Shown: positions 23,866-31,809 of the stretch, one piece after another | Position numbering within the stretch: position 1 is the first letter of the stretch | Layout of the letters: every line of letters starts with the position of its first letter | DNA from: a virus | IMG/VR virus record: IMGVR_UViG_3300008624_000584 | Coordinates: 1 to 44,059 of that record | Strand: one strand, 5' to 3' | Length of the DNA: 44,059 nucleotides | The notes under the pieces: generated by a model | Database searches by the model: none | Seen by the model: the letters and a program-made list of their open reading frames with translations, nothing else | Told to the model about the DNA's origin: nothing | Program-made: the position numbers and the translations under genes

Positions 23866-24404
23866 TGACAACACACGCAATGATAGATTTAGAAACACTA
23901 GGCACTACACCAGATTGTGCAGTACTAACAATTGGTGGTGTTAAGTTTGATCCTAATCTTATTCATAAACCAACACAAGAATTTTATTATAGATTTGAAG
24001 TAAATGAACAATTAGATAAAGGTAGGACTACTTTAGAAAGTACACTTGAGTGGTGGGGTAAACAAGATGAAGCAGTGCGTGAAGAAGCCCTAGGTGACGG
24101 GAATCGTACACCTGTAATAGAAGTACTTCAAGCATTAAACAAGTGGTGCGTAGGAGTTGATGCTTTTTGGTGTCAAGGTCCTGCATTTGATATATGTATA
24201 TTGGAAAATTTATATAGACAATATGATCATCATATACCTTGGGCTTTTTGGAAAATTAAAGATAGTAGAACACTGTTTAGTATTATGCCAAAAGACCCAC
24301 GTAAAGAAATAAACTTTTCGGCACACAATGCATTAGAAGATTGTAAAGTACAAGCAATGTGTGTACAGCAAACAATAAAAGAATTAGGTTTAACCATAAG
24401 GTAG
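23865..24404 (+). CDS. DexA-like 3'-5' exonuclease (DEDD superfamily)
   Basis: A 179-residue protein. Exo I motif is MIDLETLG (Asp and Glu metal ligands, residues about 6-13), followed by TTPDCAVLTIGGVKF as in RNase H-fold 3'-5' exoribonucleases of the Rv2179c/T4 DexA type. CQGPAFDICILENLY is Exo II and NALEDCKVQA is Exo III with a final Asp. T4 DexA is 227 residues, so this is a shorter member. It degrades DNA or RNA ends, perhaps host DNA. ATG 23865 shares its A with the upstream TAA. The strain of evidence is good for the fold, less for the substrate. Confidence 0.85.
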   Translation: MTTHAMIDLETLGTTPDCAVLTIGGVKFDPNLIHKPTQEFYYRFEVNEQLDKGRTTLESTLEWWGKQDEAVREEALGDGNRTPVIEVLQALNKWCVGVDAFWCQGPAFDICILENLYRQYDHHIPWAFWKIKDSRTLFSIMPKDPRKEINFSAHNALEDCKVQAMCVQQTIKELGLTIR

Positions 24405-24456
24405 ACTTGAGAAGTATTAGAAACATCAATTTTAAACTCATAAATCAATGTTTTTG

Positions 24457-24485
24457 TTGACATTTTCTAAATACTATTATACAAT
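24457..24485 (+). promoter_or_regulatory. Sigma70-type promoter for the sliding clamp/DpdA operon
   Basis: TTGACA at 24457-24462, a 17-base spacer, TACAAT at 24480-24485. The clamp ATG is 28 bases downstream, behind AGGAG. The spacer also holds CTAAATA (24467-24473), a weak match to the late box, but this is probably accidental. Confidence 0.8.
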
Positions 24486-24512
24486 AAAGTAACTAAACAC
24501 AGGAGAAAGTAT

Positions 24513-25265
24513 ATGAGTACAAGAGATATAGTGCAAGACATTGTCAAGCACACAGCCGGCCTAGGCTTTATTACATCAGTAAAAGTAACAGGTACAGACG
24601 AAAGCACGACACTAGATGCAATGGATGCAGATCGTACAGTGATTTTACAGGCTAAACTACACAACACAGTAGACGAGTTCAAAGGTGAATTTGGACTTGG
24701 TAACCTTGGATTTTTAGCAGGTGTTACAGCATTACCAAACTATCAAACAGATGATTCAACAGTAGAAGTTGTATCACGTGAACGTAATGGAGTTGCAAGT
24801 CCAGATCATTTGATGTTCAGAGATGTTGAAGGTAACACAGACCAATATCGTTTTATGAGCAAAGAAATTATTGAACAAACTTTACAAACAGTTAAGTTCA
24901 AAGGTGTTGAATGGGATGTAACACTTGAGCCAACTAAAGCAAAAGTAAATGAATTACAAGCAGTAGCAGGAATATATGGTGGTATTGAACCAAACTTTAC
25001 AGTTAAAACTGATAAAGATGCAAACCTTATTATTACTGTTGGTGCCGCTGATGGTAGTTTTACAGGTAAACGTACATTTGCACAAAATGTAAATGGTGAA
25101 ATCACAGAAGGTTATGCATGGCCATTAAACCAAGTACTAGCAATTTTAAGACTTGGAATGAGTGGAACGTGTGTAATGCAAATTAGTAAGAAAGGTGCAT
25201 TGTTAATTTCAGTTGATTCTGGCATTGGCAAGTATGATTATATTTTACCAGCACTAACAGTATAG
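24513..25265 (+). CDS. DNA polymerase sliding clamp (T4 gp45-like)
   Basis: A 250-residue protein, close to the 228 of T4 gp45. The segment FGLGNLGFLAGVTAL matches the gp45 region DLNGFLGILSLV, and the two-domain beta layout with SKEIIEQTLQTVKFKGVEWDVTLEP recalls the second clamp domain. The protein forms a trimeric ring that tethers polymerase to DNA and, in T4, also activates late transcription at TATAAATA promoters. This links the clamp to the late boxes found elsewhere in the window. It is followed 12 bases later by the DpdA-like gene. No loader genes are in view. Confidence 0.85.
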   Translation: MSTRDIVQDIVKHTAGLGFITSVKVTGTDESTTLDAMDADRTVILQAKLHNTVDEFKGEFGLGNLGFLAGVTALPNYQTDDSTVEVVSRERNGVASPDHLMFRDVEGNTDQYRFMSKEIIEQTLQTVKFKGVEWDVTLEPTKAKVNELQAVAGIYGGIEPNFTVKTDKDANLIITVGAADGSFTGKRTFAQNVNGEITEGYAWPLNQVLAILRLGMSGTCVMQISKKGALLISVDSGIGKYDYILPALTV

Positions 25266-25277
25266 GATAAAGACGAC

Positions 25278-26771
25278 GTGGCAGACATAAAAAACTTAAC
25301 AGAAAGCAATAAAGACTACAGTGTATTCTTACCGAGTATCAGTAGTTTTTATTCAAAGTTTATAGCCCAAGCACAAAAGCGTCCAGACTTTGTTAAGCCT
25401 GAACGTATGCCTAAGGGATTTGAATTTGGGATAGATGGCTTTGACTTTTTAAAACCAAAAAATAGTTACTATCATTACAAATGGGGATTATACTCTGCAG
25501 GTCATGCTACTCGCGATACAGCGAAAAGTGATGTGCAAGAGCCAATGATCCAAAAACGTGATAGAGAAACTAGTTTTATTCTCGGCGACAGTGGCGGATA
25601 TCAAATTGCTACTGGTGTAATTCAATGTGATTGGGAAAACTTTAAAACAAATGATGATCTACGTAAAACAATGCTTAACTGGTTAGAACATACGTGTGAT
25701 TATAGTATGATACTAGATGTACCAACACTTGCCGCGGCTCCACCGTTGAATGCAAAGACAGGATTAAGAGATTGGATAGATTGCTTAGATTATACAATTC
25801 ATAATAATGATTACTTTGTAAGACACAGAACAGGTAATACAAAGTTTTTAAATGTATTACAAGGAAACAACGAACAACAAGCAGACGATTGGTATAATGC
25901 AGTTAAGAACTATCCGTTTGAAGGATGGGCAATGGCTGGTTATAATATGAAGCAGTTACATCTTGCATTGCGTAGGCTTATTGTATTAAGAGATGAGAAG
26001 ATGCTTGACCCAGGTAGAGATTTAATTCACTATCTAGGAACAAGTAAATTAAATTGGGCGTGTATTTTTACAGCCATACAACGTAATATTAGAGAAACTA
26101 TTAATCCAAATATGATGGTATCATATGATGCGGCTAGTCCTTTTCTTACAACAGCCAAAGGACAAGCATACAGTCAGCATGTACATAGAAACGATAAGTT
26201 TAGTAATGTTATGGAACAAGCAGTAGATGATAAACGTTTACAATATAGTAATATACCTTTTCCATTTAATAGTCCTATTGGGCAACGTATGACAATGGGA
26301 GACATTTGTTATATGGGACCAGGTATGCTTAATAAAATTGGCAAGGAAGGCAAGACTAGTTGGGATAGTTTCTCATACTTCTTGCTAATGGCACATAACG
26401 TTTATCAACATATTGAAAGTGTACAACGTGCTAATGCATTATCTGATATTGCATGTACAAGATATAAGCCAAACCATTTAGAATGGAGTAAAGTAAAAGC
26501 GAAACAACAAGAATTTGACTTATGGGTTCCACGTGATGTAATTTATGTTACAGAATTCATTAACAAATTATTTAAGAGCGAAACGCCTATGCAATTGCTT
26601 AACGAAGGTGAAGCAATGCTAACAAACTTTAGTGGAATGAAATCCATCAAAACATCACAAGGTGCATTTGATAGTTTGTTTGATTCGGGCGATAACATTC
26701 AAGAGGAATCCGACGGTGAGTACACGGCGGAACAAGTAGAAGCGGCGGAGGATTTCTTAGAACACCTATAA
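25278..26771 (+). CDS. DpdA-like DNA/tRNA-guanine transglycosylase (7-deazaguanine insertion)
   Basis: A 497-residue TIM-barrel protein of the TGT superfamily. ILGDSGGYQIATG (Asp104 to Gln109) is the hallmark DSGGxQ motif with the general-base Asp. LQGNNEQ (residue about 195), WAMAGYN and SYDAASPF (Asp284, probable nucleophile) follow in the expected order. No CxCxxC zinc motif of bacterial TGT is seen, as in the DpdA branch. DpdA replaces guanine in DNA by a 7-deazaguanine such as preQ0, which shields phage DNA from restriction. GTG 25278 starts the frame. It is on the same operon as the clamp, so the base could be inserted at the fork (inference). Queuine-tRNA activity is a less likely alternative. 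Confidence 0.82.
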   Translation: MADIKNLTESNKDYSVFLPSISSFYSKFIAQAQKRPDFVKPERMPKGFEFGIDGFDFLKPKNSYYHYKWGLYSAGHATRDTAKSDVQEPMIQKRDRETSFILGDSGGYQIATGVIQCDWENFKTNDDLRKTMLNWLEHTCDYSMILDVPTLAAAPPLNAKTGLRDWIDCLDYTIHNNDYFVRHRTGNTKFLNVLQGNNEQQADDWYNAVKNYPFEGWAMAGYNMKQLHLALRRLIVLRDEKMLDPGRDLIHYLGTSKLNWACIFTAIQRNIRETINPNMMVSYDAASPFLTTAKGQAYSQHVHRNDKFSNVMEQAVDDKRLQYSNIPFPFNSPIGQRMTMGDICYMGPGMLNKIGKEGKTSWDSFSYFLLMAHNVYQHIESVQRANALSDIACTRYKPNHLEWSKVKAKQQEFDLWVPRDVIYVTEFINKLFKSETPMQLLNEGEAMLTNFSGMKSIKTSQGAFDSLFDSGDNIQEESDGEYTAEQVEAAEDFLEHL

Positions 26772-26787
26772 ACAAGGAGAGATTATT

Positions 26788-26988
26788 ATGGGAAGTAGTA
26801 CAGTTAACAGTAAAAAAAGACATTTAGAACATTTGATTGAGAAACATAGAAACTTAGATGAACAAATAACAGCTTTTTATAATCAAATGCATCCAGATGA
26901 GAAAATTAGGCAAATGAAATTTGATAAGTTAATGTTAAAACAAGAAATCGCAAGTTTAGAAACAGAAATAGCAGGAATGAAAGATTAG
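26788..26988 (+). CDS. DUF465/YdcH-like small coiled-coil protein
   Basis: A 66-residue helical hairpin. LEHLIEKHRNLDEQI (residues about 12-26) and DKLMLKQEIASLETEI (residues about 46-61) fit the YdcH pattern H-x-x-LD-x-x-I and the LK-x-EK-like second helix. It starts 16 bases after the DpdA-like gene with AGGAG. Function of the family is unclear. A general adaptor is possible. Confidence 0.6.
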   Translation: MGSSTVNSKKRHLEHLIEKHRNLDEQITAFYNQMHPDEKIRQMKFDKLMLKQEIASLETEIAGMKD

Positions 26989-26991
26989 ATT

Positions 26992-27534
26992 ATGAAAAGA
27001 GATATAGGTGTACAAGGAGATACAAAGTATTTTATCGGCAACGAAGTTGAAAAAACTCCTGCCTTGCATATGAAAACATTATTTGTTAATGGTATGCTTG
27101 ACCCTAATGATGTTGTAGCCAATGCAAAGTATAATGGCATACATCATGTATATCTAGGAGCTAATCAAAGTTTTTGGTTAGACGACAAAGACGCTTCAGG
27201 TGTAGCGACACCAGAACAATTTAGAGGATGGAATAATCTATTTAATAAATTAAGAGAAGAAGGTTTTTGGATTACTTTAGATTATGATCTAAAATATCAT
27301 TCATGGGTATTAGAACAAGGATTTAATAAGTATGAAAAATTTATTAGTATGATTAGTGCTAAACTACCAAACATTGATCAACTAAATGAAAATGCTAGAC
27401 TTAAACTCGATGATAGAGATTTTAAATTTAGTAACAACGGTGTATGGGTTCACCCTGTACAACAACTAAAATCACAGGAAAGTATTACAACCTGGGATGA
27501 ATATAAAAATGACAAGGAGATGCAAAATGACTAA
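26992..27534 (+). CDS. Hypothetical protein next to the DpdA-like gene
   Basis: A 180-residue protein. The middle part (DVVANAKYNGIHHVYLGANQSFW, then KLREEGFWITLDYDLKYH) alternates strand and helix as in a TIM-barrel or flavodoxin-like half. The C-terminus NGVWVHPVQQLKSQES is polar. No known catalytic motif. It follows DpdA and the YdcH-like gene in the same operon and may belong to the DNA-modification set (inference only). Confidence 0.6.
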   Translation: MKRDIGVQGDTKYFIGNEVEKTPALHMKTLFVNGMLDPNDVVANAKYNGIHHVYLGANQSFWLDDKDASGVATPEQFRGWNNLFNKLREEGFWITLDYDLKYHSWVLEQGFNKYEKFISMISAKLPNIDQLNENARLKLDDRDFKFSNNGVWVHPVQQLKSQESITTWDEYKNDKEMQND

Positions 27535-27739
27535 GAAAATACGTCTAATGGACGAAACAGGTGAAGAGATGTCTGTAGATAATAAAACAGATGAAACAGC
27601 ATCAATGGATTCAGACATAGTTGTAAAGCAACTCATGAAATACCTTGAAGCAATTGATTGGAAATTATGGGAAATGCTTAAATTAATGAAGGCTGAAAAA
27701 GACCAAGAAGATGAGGAAGAAGAGAAAACAGATGCTTAA
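27527..27739 (+). CDS. Small acidic hypothetical protein
   Basis: A 70-residue protein. ATG 27527 lies 9 bases after AAGGAG and overlaps the previous gene by eight bases. It has a helical core (VVKQLMKYLEAIDWKLWEMLKLMKAEK) and a run of acidic residues at the end (DQEDEEEEKTD). It overlaps the next gene by eight bases. No known family. Confidence 0.6.
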   Translation: MTKKIRLMDETGEEMSVDNKTDETASMDSDIVVKQLMKYLEAIDWKLWEMLKLMKAEKDQEDEEEEKTDA

Positions 27740-28124
27740 CGTAACACAAAGACAAATTTGGGTAACATTTCAAAAGGAAGGTATACATTTATATCCTGCC
27801 GCAAAAGATGATCCAAAGTTGGCAACAGGTGAATGGGACGATGTTTCATTCTTAGGTGTACCACACAGGCACATCTTTCACTTTCGAGTAGCAATTGATG
27901 TATTCCATGATGATAGAGATATTGAATTTATTCAATTCAAACGTTGGCTAGAATCATTATATGCTACAGATACATTAGAACTAAATCATCGTAGTTGTGA
28001 GATGATTGCAGAGGAATTAGCACAGGAAATACACAACAAATATCCAGGACGTTCTATAACAATTAGTGTTGCTGAGGATAATGAGAACGGAGCAACAATG
28101 ACTTTTAACCCTAAACAAGGATAA
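27732..28124 (+). CDS. Possible T-fold (QueD/6-pyruvoyl-tetrahydropterin synthase-like) protein
   Basis: A 130-residue protein. VPHRHIFHFRVAIDVFHDDRDIEFIQFKRWLESLY resembles the HGHxFxxxVxVxG ... DFxxLK segment of QueD, and LELNHRSCEMIAEELAQEIHNKY resembles the helix after the DH motif. It ends SITISVAEDNENGATMTF, like the V-x-V-x-E-x...A-x-Y strand. The match is to the fold pattern only: the zinc and catalytic residues (C-x3-HGH, DH) are mostly not conserved (HRH is the nearest). It may be a degenerate or non-catalytic relative of QueD. ATG 27732 overlaps the preceding stop. Confidence 0.4.
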   Translation: MLNVTQRQIWVTFQKEGIHLYPAAKDDPKLATGEWDDVSFLGVPHRHIFHFRVAIDVFHDDRDIEFIQFKRWLESLYATDTLELNHRSCEMIAEELAQEIHNKYPGRSITISVAEDNENGATMTFNPKQG

Positions 28125-28129
28125 CGAAA

Positions 28130-28501
28130 ATGTCTGAAGAAGAAAAAAAAGATATTCCAGTAAGTAACCCAGGTTCAGGTAATTATTTTAAAAACATGGG
28201 CTATTATAATATTAATGATATTAAATATGATTTACTTAAAATTATACAACCGTATGATGGATATATGTATAATGAAGTAGAAACTAATAAACTTATTAGT
28301 GTTTTTACATCATATTTGGGTGACCTAAAGAGAAGTTACAAAGTTTATAGTTTTGAAATTGCACCAACTGAAAAAGAAAATGCAATTACATTTGATATTC
28401 AAATCAAAATGCAAAAGGACAGAAGTCCTAAGAAACTAAAAATTCATGTTGGTAAACTTTGGTTACCAAAGAAAGAGGAAGAAGAGGAAACAAATGCGTA
28501 A
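28130..28501 (+). CDS. Hypothetical protein with possible virion-like C-terminal fold
   Basis: A 123-residue protein, charged at both ends (SEEEKKD and KKEEEEETNA). The middle part (DLLKIIQPYDGYMYNEVETNKLISVFTSYLGDLKRSYKVYSFEIAP ... ITFDIQIKM) has the order of helix, variable loop and paired strands found in the last domain of myovirus tail sheath and related tail proteins. This is a weak visual resemblance. It overlaps the glycosyltransferase gene by eight bases. Function unknown. Confidence 0.5.
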   Translation: MSEEEKKDIPVSNPGSGNYFKNMGYYNINDIKYDLLKIIQPYDGYMYNEVETNKLISVFTSYLGDLKRSYKVYSFEIAPTEKENAITFDIQIKMQKDRSPKKLKIHVGKLWLPKKEEEEETNA

Positions 28502-29675
28502 ATTATTTTATATGGGCCTTGAACCTTACGAAGGTAGATACACATTACAGTTACAAGACTGGAGTGAAGAGGCTTTTAAAGAACGTGGTATAGATTATGT
28601 AATCGTGCCAGGTAAAACTATCGACAATACTAAATCAATTTCAGTAGGACAAGTGTTAGACGCACATGGTCGTTCATACTTTGGTATGAGTCAGCTCATG
28701 AACCTGGTACAAATGATGCGTAACGGAGAGTGCGGAGGAGAAGATGTAGTATTTTTTGAAGATATGTTTCAACCCGGTATTGAAAGTCTTCCATACATTA
28801 TGTGTCAAATTCCAAAAGAACAACAACCAAAGATTTATTTACGTTGTTTAGCACAAGCAATTGACCCTGATGACTTTGTTCATGTATGGGGTATGAGTAA
28901 GTGGATGAGTTTGTATGAACGTATGTGTAACGAAATACCAAATGTACACATACTAGCAACAAACGAAGAAATGGTTGCTCATATGAGAATTGCTAATTGG
29001 AATGCACCTATCTATAATATTTCAGGTTTAAGTTTTGGCAAGAGGGAAGTGCTCTCCAGAATTAACAACCAAGTTAAGCCATGGGCAGAACGTAGTGACA
29101 GAGTGGTGTTTGCCGCACGTTTTGATCAGGAGAAGCAACCAGACTTCTTCATGGATATTATTGAGATGGTGAAGGCTATTAATCCTAATATTGAATTTGC
29201 AGTACTAAGTGGCGGACCGTTGCGTAGTAACAATCAAAAGTATTTGGATAGAGCCTTACAAATGGAAGCGGATGGCAAACTTACAATCCTAAAAGACTTA
29301 CAAAAGAATGAATACTATAATGTAGTTAATGATTCTAAAGTAATGTTTAATTGTGCATTGCAAGACTGGGTATCAAATACTGTCAGTGAAGCAGATGCAT
29401 TGGGTTGTAATGTTGTTTATCCTGCATACAGAAGTTTTCCAGAAACGTTTGCAAACGATCATACAAGACTTTATATGCCTTGGAGCAAGGAAGATGCAGT
29501 AAGCAAAATCCTTACAGGTATTGAAGCACCAAGTAAAAACATGGGTAAGATTAGTGATCACACTAATGGTACTATTGATCGTATGCTTGATATTATGGAA
29601 GGTAGTTATAAACACAACAATTGGTTACGTAATGGAAATAGATATAGAGATCATGTAGCAAAGGAAAAATATTAA
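28494..29675 (+). CDS. GT-B glycosyltransferase (family 4-like)
   Basis: A 393-residue protein. The C-terminal Rossmann half contains the donor-site pattern: RVVFAARFDQEKQPDFFMDII (residues about 205-225), then IEFAVLSGG, then GKLTILKDLQKNEYYNVVNDSKVMFNCALQDWVSNTVSEADALGCNVVYP, where the Glu before ADALG is the E(x7)E-like nucleotide-sugar contact. It may glucosylate modified DNA, a virion protein or a surface glycan. ATG 28494 has GAGGAAAC upstream. It is followed on the same base by an epimerase, so the two share a sugar nucleotide route. Confidence 0.82.
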   Translation: MRKLFYMGLEPYEGRYTLQLQDWSEEAFKERGIDYVIVPGKTIDNTKSISVGQVLDAHGRSYFGMSQLMNLVQMMRNGECGGEDVVFFEDMFQPGIESLPYIMCQIPKEQQPKIYLRCLAQAIDPDDFVHVWGMSKWMSLYERMCNEIPNVHILATNEEMVAHMRIANWNAPIYNISGLSFGKREVLSRINNQVKPWAERSDRVVFAARFDQEKQPDFFMDIIEMVKAINPNIEFAVLSGGPLRSNNQKYLDRALQMEADGKLTILKDLQKNEYYNVVNDSKVMFNCALQDWVSNTVSEADALGCNVVYPAYRSFPETFANDHTRLYMPWSKEDAVSKILTGIEAPSKNMGKISDHTNGTIDRMLDIMEGSYKHNNWLRNGNRYRDHVAKEKY

Positions 29676-30634
29676 TGAAAGTATTAGTAACAGGAGCATC
29701 AGGATATATAGGATCACAAACTTGTAACTACCTACATCAACAAGGACATACTCTATCTGGTGTAGATAGAAATATAATTAAACATCGATATTGTAGAGAA
29801 ACTTATATTGGTAATTACAGTGATAATGTAATGGATATTATGTTACAAAATGTAGATGCAGTTGTTCATATTGGTGCAACAAGTTTAGTAGGACCTAGTG
29901 TATTAGATCCTAGTAAGTATTATAATAATAATGTAGTAGGAACTCTAAAACTACTAGATGCTTGTAATAAGAATGGAGTTAAACGTTTTGTTTTTGCAAG
30001 TAGTGCCGCAGTATATGGAGAACCAAACGGTGGAGTAGGTTTAGAAACTGAACAACACCAACCTATGAATCCATATGGATGGAGCAAACGTATGACAGAA
30101 ATTATGTTAAATGATTATGCTACTGCATATGGAATGAATAGTGTTAGTTTACGTTTCTTTAATGTTGCAGGTGCAGACACACTTATGCTACATGGACAAG
30201 AAAAAGCCGCTACACATATTATTGCTAAACTTATAGAAATGACTATGCAAGGAAAAGAATTCACATTAAATGGTGGAGATTTTAATACACCTGATGGAAC
30301 TTGTGTAAGAGATTATATACACGTAGAAGATGTGGCAAGAGCAATAGAAAACGCAATAACTTATACAAAAAATAACAATGGAGCATATATATTTAATTTG
30401 GGTAACAAACAAGGTTATAGTAATTTAGAAATTGTAGAAGCAGTAAAAAGAAACACACCTCTAAAACCTAATGTTAAAATAGGACCTGCTAGAGAAGGTG
30501 ACCCTGCAACCTTAGTTGCAAATCCTGAACTAGCAAACGTAGAATTAAATTGGACACCAAAATATAATCTTGACACAATTGTTAAAACAGCATATAATTG
30601 GTATAAACAAAAAAACGACATGGAGAAAAAATAA
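29675..30634 (+). CDS. NAD-dependent nucleotide-sugar epimerase (GalE-like, extended SDR)
   Basis: A 319-residue extended short-chain dehydrogenase. TGASGYIGSQTC is the NAD-binding GxxGxxG. FASSAAVYGEP holds the catalytic Ser region and YGWSK the Tyr134-x3-Lys138 pair. Later RFFNVAGAD and a substrate-binding NLGNKQGYSNLEIVEAV follow, as in UDP-glucose 4-epimerases. It interconverts sugar nucleotides. It directly follows the glycosyltransferase, which may use the product. A consensus promoter for the next gene lies inside its 3' end. Confidence 0.9.
   Translation: MKVLVTGASGYIGSQTCNYLHQQGHTLSGVDRNIIKHRYCRETYIGNYSDNVMDIMLQNVDAVVHIGATSLVGPSVLDPSKYYNNNVVGTLKLLDACNKNGVKRFVFASSAAVYGEPNGGVGLETEQHQPMNPYGWSKRMTEIMLNDYATAYGMNSVSLRFFNVAGADTLMLHGQEKAATHIIAKLIEMTMQGKEFTLNGGDFNTPDGTCVRDYIHVEDVARAIENAITYTKNNNGAYIFNLGNKQGYSNLEIVEAVKRNTPLKPNVKIGPAREGDPATLVANPELANVELNWTPKYNLDTIVKTAYNWYKQKNDMEKK
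30570..30598 (+). promoter_or_regulatory. Perfect consensus sigma70 promoter inside the epimerase gene
   Basis: TTGACA at 30570-30575, a 17-base spacer, TATAAT at 30593-30598, within the last 22 codons of the epimerase. The GTG of FolE lies 37 bases downstream. All twelve hexamer positions match consensus, so FolE and following genes likely have their own early start. Confidence 0.82.
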
Positions 30635-31312
30635 GTGGAAATAAGCAACGTAATTAAGCAAAGGATATTAGCAAAGAATAAAAGATTTCATTGTAATGAT
30701 AATATATCTGAATTCATAGAAGAAGGTGAATTAGATTTACTACAACAAGAAGTAGAAGGAAAGTTACAAGGAGTGTTAGAAAGTCTTGTAATTGACACAG
30801 ATAACGATCACAATACAAAAGAAACTGCAAAACGTGTAGCAAAGATGTATGTAAAAGAAACATTTGGTGGTAGATATGAACCAATGCCAAGAGTTACAAG
30901 TTTTCCTAATATGGGATATAAGAGTATGTACACTAGTGGTCCAATTAGTATTAAGTCAACATGTGCTCACCACTTACAAAATATAGTAGGTAATGCTTGG
31001 GTAGGTATTATTCCAAATGGTGAAGTAATTGGATTAAGTAAGTTCAACAGAATTATACATCACATTGTTGAAAGACCACAAATACAAGAAGAAATGACAA
31101 CACAGATTGCCAATGCATTACAAGAATATGCACAGACAACACATATTGCAGTAGTAGTTAAAGCAGAACATCATTGTATGACACACAGAGGCATACGTGA
31201 ACATGAATCAGATATGACAACGGCAATCATGTTAGGTGCATTTAAAGAAGACCCGGCAACAAGAGATGAATTTTATAAAATTTGTATGAGCATGAAGGGG
31301 CATAATTCGTAA
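30635..31312 (+). CDS. folE: GTP cyclohydrolase I (FolE)
   Basis: A 225-residue protein with the GTP cyclohydrolase I core: CAHHLQNIVGNAWVGIIPNGEVIGLSKFNRI (zinc Cys and His, residues about 110-140) and KAEHHCMTHRGIREHESDM (catalytic His and second zinc Cys). It converts GTP to dihydroneopterin triphosphate, the first step both to folate and to 7-deazaguanines. GTG 30635 follows GGAGAAAAA. In a genome with QueD, QueE and DpdA it most likely feeds preQ0 synthesis for DNA modification. The stop shares a base with the next ATG. Confidence 0.93.
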   Translation: MEISNVIKQRILAKNKRFHCNDNISEFIEEGELDLLQQEVEGKLQGVLESLVIDTDNDHNTKETAKRVAKMYVKETFGGRYEPMPRVTSFPNMGYKSMYTSGPISIKSTCAHHLQNIVGNAWVGIIPNGEVIGLSKFNRIIHHIVERPQIQEEMTTQIANALQEYAQTTHIAVVVKAEHHCMTHRGIREHESDMTTAIMLGAFKEDPATRDEFYKICMSMKGHNS

Positions 31313-31809
31313 TGGCAATTAAGAAAATATACTACACTTGGAAAGACGTAAAACATATGTGTGGACAAATCATTAATCAACTTTATAAAGATCAATGGAA
31401 ACCAGATTATATAGTAGGAATTACAAGAGGAGGTAATGTACCTGCTACTATTTTAAGTAATACAACTGGAATTAGATGTGAAGCATTAAAAGTTTCTTTA
31501 CGAGATGGGGAGTCTGGTAAGTATGGAGATAGCATTGAATGGATGGCTGAGGATGCTTTAAAAGGTAAAAAGATTTTAATAGTAGATGACATTAATGATA
31601 CTGGTGCTACATTTAAATGGATTAGTGATGATTGGAAACTTAATGGACGAGCAGGCGCCTATAACAATGTTCGTTTTGCTGTTTTAACTGAGAACTTATC
31701 AAGTGATTTTGATGGTGTTAATTATTGGTGCCATGAAGTAAACAAAGCAGAAGAAGATGTTTGGTTAGTTTATCCTTGGGAAGGCGATAGAGAGTATGGA
31801 CAAATATAA
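31312..31809 (+). CDS. Phosphoribosyltransferase (type I, xanthine/hypoxanthine-like)
   Basis: A 165-residue protein. GITRGGNVPATILS is the hood/early loop and KILIVDDINDTGATFKWI (residues about 84-101) is the PRPP-binding signature. These enzymes transfer ribose-5-phosphate from PRPP to a purine base. It is located in a FolE operon, so it could salvage guanine-type bases or handle a deazaguanine base. The base specificity cannot be read. It overlaps the next gene by 14 bases. Confidence 0.88.
   Translation: MAIKKIYYTWKDVKHMCGQIINQLYKDQWKPDYIVGITRGGNVPATILSNTTGIRCEALKVSLRDGESGKYGDSIEWMAEDALKGKKILIVDDINDTGATFKWISDDWKLNGRAGAYNNVRFAVLTENLSSDFDGVNYWCHEVNKAEEDVWLVYPWEGDREYGQI

Noticed and set aside
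24405-24456. Possible terminator after the DexA-like gene (AAACAT and ATGTTT arms)
   Set aside because: The stem would be six base pairs with a loop of over 20 bases, which is too weak.
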